Shown piece by piece: positions 32,694 to 35,805 of a stretch of DNA of 35,805 nucleotides (positions are counted from its first letter, which is position 1; the number at the start of each line of letters is the position of its first letter). The notes below the pieces were generated by a model. That model was not told the origin of the DNA, searched no databases, and saw nothing but the letters and a program-made list of their open reading frames with translations. Origin of the DNA: Acidisphaera sp. S103 (GTDB taxonomy: Bacteria > Pseudomonadota > Alphaproteobacteria > Acetobacterales > Acetobacteraceae); contig NZ_LMUJ01000060.1 of assembly GCF_009765975.1 (NCBI RefSeq), positions 18,136-53,940 on the forward strand, read 5' to 3'. Both the position numbers and the translations under genes were made by a program.

Positions 32694-32707
32694 TGCGTGG
32701 CGGCGGG

Positions 32708-33619
32708 TTATCCGAAGTTCAGCTTCAGGCCCGGCGTTTCCCACTGCATCACGCCCAGGCGGCCGCTGTCGGACAGGGTGATGTAGGCTGTCCGCATGTC
32801 GGCACCGCCGAAGCAGATGTTGGTGGGATAGGTGTCCGGCATTTTCACCGCGCGCACGATGTCACCGCCGGGCGAGATTTCGGTGATGTAGCCGGTGTTC
32901 AGCGTCGCCACGGTGATGTTGCCGTTGGCCAGGACCGCCAGGCTGTCGAAGCGCGCGTTGCCGGGCAGGCCGGCGATGACCCGTCCGCTGTGGTGGGCGT
33001 GGGGAGCGGGTTTGCGGAGGACTCCGGGGGCCTCGATATCGAAGGCCCACAGGCGGGCGCCTTCGGTGTCGGCGGCGTAAAGGGTCTTGCCGTCGGGCGA
33101 GAGGCCGCAGCCGTTGGGGCTGAGGATCGGATGGGCGATTTCGGTGACCTTCGACCCGTCGGGCAACGCGTAGTAGATACCGCCGTGATCACGATGCCGA
33201 GCGTAGCGCTTGCCCAGGTCGGTGAAGTAGAAGCCGCCCTGGGTGTCGAACACGATGTCGTTGGGTGCGGACAGTTTGTGACCGCCGACCTCGTTGAAGA
33301 GCGTTTTCGCCTCGCCTGTTTTCGGATCGATCCGCTGGACGTAGCCGAACTTATAGTCCGGGTGCGGGGCGACGCCCATCGAGTAGCCCTCGACATATTT
33401 GCTGCCGCCGTTGTTGCAGAGGTAGAGCGCGCTGTCCGGGCCATAGGCCAGGCCGTTCGGCCCGCCGCCGCAGCGGGAGAAGACGCTGGTCTTGCCGTCC
33501 GGTGTGACCCGGGACAGTTGATTGTTGCGGATTTCCGTCAGGATGACGGCGCCGTCCGGGCAGACAACGGGACCTTCCGGAAAGCCTAAACCGGTGGCCA
33601 GGATTTTAACGTCGCTCAT
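32708..33619 (-). CDS. SMP-30/gluconolactonase/LRE-family protein
   Basis: This 303-residue six-bladed beta-propeller has metal-site residues recognisable in LGFPEGPVVCPDG (Glu18), SAPNDIVFDTQGGFYFTD (Asn) and LYAADTEGARLWAFDI (Asp). Repeated blade motifs such as PNGCGLSPDGKTLYAADT and FDSLAVLANGNITVATLN are clear. Family members hydrolyse sugar or other lactones using a divalent metal. There is no signal peptide, so it is cytoplasmic. AGGGGAAA precedes the ATG. It is divergent from the MDR gene across about 120 bases. A role in sugar-acid or xenobiotic-lactone hydrolysis is possible; the substrate is not shown. Confidence 0.92.
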   Translation of the reverse strand: MSDVKILATGLGFPEGPVVCPDGAVILTEIRNNQLSRVTPDGKTSVFSRCGGGPNGLAYGPDSALYLCNNGGSKYVEGYSMGVAPHPDYKFGYVQRIDPKTGEAKTLFNEVGGHKLSAPNDIVFDTQGGFYFTDLGKRYARHRDHGGIYYALPDGSKVTEIAHPILSPNGCGLSPDGKTLYAADTEGARLWAFDIEAPGVLRKPAPHAHHSGRVIAGLPGNARFDSLAVLANGNITVATLNTGYITEISPGGDIVRAVKMPDTYPTNICFGGADMRTAYITLSDSGRLGVMQWETPGLKLNFG

Positions 33620-33692
33620 GTGGTGTTTCCCCTTTCTCGCGGTTGAGGCAGTGTCGTCCGAATGATGGCCGCGTCAAGCGACACGTGATCGC

Positions 33693-33728
33693 GAAGATGT
33701 GGGGCCGTGAAGATGTGGGGCCGTGAAG
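33693..33728 (+). repeat. Perfect 16-bp tandem duplication upstream of the MDR gene
   Basis: GAAGATGTGGGGCCGT occurs at 33693-33708 and 33709-33724, followed by four bases of a third copy. The partial third copy runs into AAGGAG, the ribosome-binding site of the gene at 33741, and creates a spurious in-frame GTG at 33723. Confidence 0.85.
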
Positions 33729-33740
33729 GAGTTGCGTGGT

Positions 33741-34712
33741 ATGAAGGCTGTCCGATTCACCCGTCACGGCAAGCCGGACGTTTTGAGCGTGGAAGATGTT
33801 CCGGACCCGGCAGCGGGTGACGGCGAGGCGGTGGTCCGGATCGAAGCCGCATCGATCAACCCGAGCGATGTGAAGAACGTTGCGGGCGCGATGGAGCAGA
33901 CGACGTTGCCGCGGACGCCGGGGCGGGATTTCGCTGGTATCGTGGAAGCGGGACCGGCGTCGTGGATCGGCGCCGAGGTTTGGGGAACCGGCGGCGATAC
34001 CGGGTTCACTCGGGATGGTTCGCATGCGGAATGCATCGTGATTCCAGTCGCCAGCCTGCGGCGAAAACCGTCGGTGCTGGACTTCGACGAGGCGGCATCG
34101 GTCGGGGTGAATTTCATCACGGCCTGGAAAGGGTTGATCGAGGGCGCCGGTCTGCACGCTGGCGAAACAGTACTGATCATCGCCGCCAGCGGTGGCGTCG
34201 GCAATGCGGCGGTGCAGATCGCTCGGCGTATAGACGCTCGTATTATTGGAGTCGATCGTCGTGGTCCCCGCCCCGGCGCGGCAATTTCGCAGGCCGGCCT
34301 GTCGCTTGTGGCCGATACAGCGGCCATTCCGGAGGCGGTGCGGGAGGCGACGGACGGGTACGGTGCCGATGTCGTGCTGGATTGTGTAGGCGGCGTGATG
34401 TTCCGCCATGCGGTGGATTGCCTCGCACCGCGTGGCCGGCTGGTAGAAATGAGCGTGGCCGGGGCCAGGGAAGTGAGTTTCAACCTGGCGGATTTTTATC
34501 ATAACGAGAGCCGGTTGATCGGCATCGATACGCTCAAGCTGGATCTGACCGCTTCAGCAACGGTGTTGGAGGCGCTACGGCCTGGTTTCGAAGCGGGCGA
34601 TTACCGCCCTGCCCCGATTGTTCGGCGGCTCGCACTGGATGACGCGGTGGCGGCGTATCAGGCCGTCGCGGGTGGAGAGCAAGGGCGGGTAGTGCTGCGT
34701 CCGCGCGAATGA
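33741..34712 (+). CDS. MDR-family alcohol dehydrogenase / quinone oxidoreductase
   Basis: This 323-residue medium-chain reductase has a GroES-like N-terminal domain (residues 1-120, with AASINPSDVKNV and PRTPGRDFAGIVE) and a Rossmann domain with VLIIAASGGVGNAAVQIA. The zinc-binding cysteines of classical alcohol dehydrogenases are absent, pointing to the zinc-independent quinone oxidoreductase-like branch. The later motif VVLDCVGGVMF and C-terminal LALDDAVAAYQAVAGGEQGRVVL fit the family. The ATG at 33741 is chosen because AAGGAG lies nine bases upstream; a GTG at 33723 lies inside a duplication. It converges on the following gene, leaving 2 bp between stops. Confidence 0.9.
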   Translation: MKAVRFTRHGKPDVLSVEDVPDPAAGDGEAVVRIEAASINPSDVKNVAGAMEQTTLPRTPGRDFAGIVEAGPASWIGAEVWGTGGDTGFTRDGSHAECIVIPVASLRRKPSVLDFDEAASVGVNFITAWKGLIEGAGLHAGETVLIIAASGGVGNAAVQIARRIDARIIGVDRRGPRPGAAISQAGLSLVADTAAIPEAVREATDGYGADVVLDCVGGVMFRHAVDCLAPRGRLVEMSVAGAREVSFNLADFYHNESRLIGIDTLKLDLTASATVLEALRPGFEAGDYRPAPIVRRLALDDAVAAYQAVAGGEQGRVVLRPRE

Positions 34713-34714
34713 CG

Positions 34715-35689
34715 TTACCAGGCCGTCGCCCGTAACGTTGTCTTTTTCAACTTGGATTCCGTGGTGGTCCACTCTTGATACGACATGAAGCGCGGGGCCA
34801 GGAAAACATAGGTGCGTTCGACGACTCTTAACAGGAATTCGTTGAAGTGCTTCGGCGCGGCTTCCCAGTCGGCAAAAACGGCCGTCCAGGCACGATTGGT
34901 CCGGAACAGCCAATCCCGTTGACGGCGCAATCCGGCGATCGCGGCCGGTATATCCCGCAGAACCCCCAGGAAGTCGTCGAGACGGACATCGACCTCGTCA
35001 AATCGGTTCATGACTTCCTTGATGCCCAGGCGCGCCAGTGACTGGACCTGCTTGAACGTCTCCTGCTGACTGATCGGGACCTCACCGGAATCGATGTGCA
35101 GAAGTTTTTCGCGCATATTGGCGATGCCGCGGGTCAGCGGACGGCGCATGGCTTCGATATAGGCCATTTCCTCGCTGATCGAGGCGACGCGTGTGGTGAC
35201 CTCGGCTTCTTCCATATTGTCGAGCTGGTCCGCGGCGCCGGCGATCGCCTGGCGCAGCCACTCCTGGTTCTTGGGATCGTCTTCCCAGCCCAGGGTGCCG
35301 CTGATGGTGACGCGTTTGCCGAGGCGGGCGAAGACGGAGCGCACCAGGTTGTGCCGCACCCGGCTGGCAGCGACGCGGCGGTCCTGGCCGTTGGGCTCCC
35401 AGCTCGCCTCGCCGCCGTTGAGTTCGGACGGCAGCTTGTCACCGAGCTTGATGGAGACGACGAATTCCAGGGCTTGCTCGATCAGGGTGAGCATCTGGCC
35501 GTCGGGACTGGTGGGGTCGACGCGGAATTCTCGGGCGACGGATTGCAGCGGCAGGACGGCTTCCTGGCTGTCGAGTTGGATCACCATCGATGGAATGCGG
35601 GAGCCTTCGCTCAGCCGGAAGACCGGCTCCCCCAGCATGCGGAAGCCCGCATGGGACAGGTAGCAGATCTGGGGGGTGGTCTGGCTCAT
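34715..35689 (-). CDS. Unrecognised 324-residue protein
   Basis: I do not recognise this protein. It has no signal peptide or membrane segment. The N-terminal 100 residues are mixed (MSQTTPQICYLSHAGFRMLG, then FRLSEGSRIPSMVIQL). From about residue 100 it is mostly helical and charged, with likely coiled coil over about 155-250 (QLDNMEEAEVTTRVASISEE, KEVMNRFDEVDVRLDDFLG). A Trp-rich stretch (RDWLFRTNRAWTAVFADWE) and a basic C-terminus follow. Codon use matches its neighbours and the frame is clean, so it is surely a gene. A perfect 10-bp inverted repeat ends two bases before its ATG. Confidence 0.8.
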   Translation of the reverse strand: MSQTTPQICYLSHAGFRMLGEPVFRLSEGSRIPSMVIQLDSQEAVLPLQSVAREFRVDPTSPDGQMLTLIEQALEFVVSIKLGDKLPSELNGGEASWEPNGQDRRVAASRVRHNLVRSVFARLGKRVTISGTLGWEDDPKNQEWLRQAIAGAADQLDNMEEAEVTTRVASISEEMAYIEAMRRPLTRGIANMREKLLHIDSGEVPISQQETFKQVQSLARLGIKEVMNRFDEVDVRLDDFLGVLRDIPAAIAGLRRQRDWLFRTNRAWTAVFADWEAAPKHFNEFLLRVVERTYVFLAPRFMSYQEWTTTESKLKKTTLRATAW

Positions 35690-35691
35690 GG

Positions 35692-35724
35692 CTCACGATC
35701 CGACGGTCGGCGGGGGATCGTGAG
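35692..35724 (-). promoter_or_regulatory. 10-bp inverted repeat at the ribosome-binding region
   Basis: CTCACGATCC (35692-35701) and GGATCGTGAG (35715-35724) are perfect complements with a 13-base loop. On the mRNA of the preceding minus-strand gene the 3' arm ends two bases before the ATG, so the hairpin would cover the ribosome-binding site; as DNA it could be an operator. Confidence 0.6.
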
Positions 35725-35756
35725 GCAATGAGGTTAACGAAGGGTAAATTGGGGGG

Positions 35757-35805
35757 ATGTTTTGGGTTGTGGTGGGGGCCATCGGCGGTTTTTTGGGGGG
35801 GGGTG
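35757..35805 (+). CDS. Possible 5' end of a membrane-protein gene cut by the window edge
   Basis: ATG at 35757 opens a frame to the window end reading MFWVVVGAIGGFLGGG, which looks like a first membrane segment. AAGGG lies about 15 bases upstream and a G-run directly precedes the ATG. It would be divergent from the 324-residue gene. Sixteen codons in G-rich sequence are weak evidence. Confidence 0.25.
   Translation, partial: MFWVVVGAIGGFLGGG

Larger units (their letters stand above)
32065..32707. other. 643-bp gene-poor spacer with palindromic elements
   Basis: No convincing gene is visible. The left 300 bp are AT-richer than the window and hold an interrupted long inverted repeat: AACGCAAAT (32212-32220) plus AGCGC (32222-32226), against GCGCT (32301-32305) plus ATTTGCGTT (32309-32317). 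A perfect palindrome GGATCGATCC lies between them. Open frames of 104 and 139 codons on the two strands have no protein-like features and run through the repeats. The right end carries the hairpin element listed next. Confidence 0.6.

Noticed and set aside
32325-32744. Open frames of 139 (minus) and 104 (plus) codons in the large spacer
   Set aside because: They run through the REPIN-like repeat, end inside the lactonase gene on one side, and show no protein-like composition or ribosome-binding site.

Overview
The window is a 35.8 kb stretch of GC-rich, densely coded chromosome with about 30 protein genes. Most spacers are short and many neighbouring genes overlap by 1 to 8 bases. There are no rRNA, tRNA, CRISPR, phage or intact transposase genes. 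The gene set (phasin, MetY, a BacA/BclA-like ABC protein, two-subunit Rieske oxygenase, GMC oxidoreductase, LLM flavoprotein, AAHS-type transporter) fits a metabolically versatile alphaproteobacterium. The overall style suggests Acetobacteraceae/Rhodospirillales, but that is inference because no marker gene for placement is present.

Layout. 1-1.4 kb: the 3' part of an M20 metallopeptidase. 1.3-8.2 kb: a LysR regulator divergent from a five-gene catabolic operon (FAD monooxygenase, alpha/beta hydrolase, MFS transporter, second alpha/beta hydrolase, luciferase-like monooxygenase). 8.4-15.6 kb: glycosyltransferase, PPK2, metY with a translationally coupled SDR, FrnE-like DsbA-family protein, phasin and release factor 3. 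15.9-18.4 kb: a large SPFH protein and a secreted SnoaL-like protein. 18.5-18.75 kb: a frameshifted remnant of a RelE/Gp49-type toxin with the first codons of an antitoxin. 18.8-23.5 kb: RNA uracil-C5 methyltransferase, GMC oxidoreductase, acyltransferase and MoaE. 23.5-27.1 kb: a Rieske oxygenase alpha/beta pair followed by two coupled small uncharacterised genes, facing a TauD-like dioxygenase. 27.2-31.2 kb: DUF1499 lipoprotein, BclA/SbmA-like ABC protein and M3 oligoendopeptidase, tightly spaced. 31.2-35.7 kb: membrane protein of unknown function, a 640-bp gene-poor spacer with palindromic repeats, an SMP-30-type lactonase, an MDR oxidoreductase and an unrecognised 324-residue protein.

How genes may work together. 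The 2.4-8.2 kb operon looks like uptake and ring-opening of an aromatic or heterocyclic acid without any ring-cleavage dioxygenase: two flavin monooxygenases plus two hydrolases. The Rieske cluster is a second oxygenase locus with no ferredoxin or reductase of its own. The DUF1499/ABC/M3 group could import peptides and degrade them. Several spacers hold short perfect tandem duplications (16-22 bp period) and hairpin elements, which are the main non-coding structure here.
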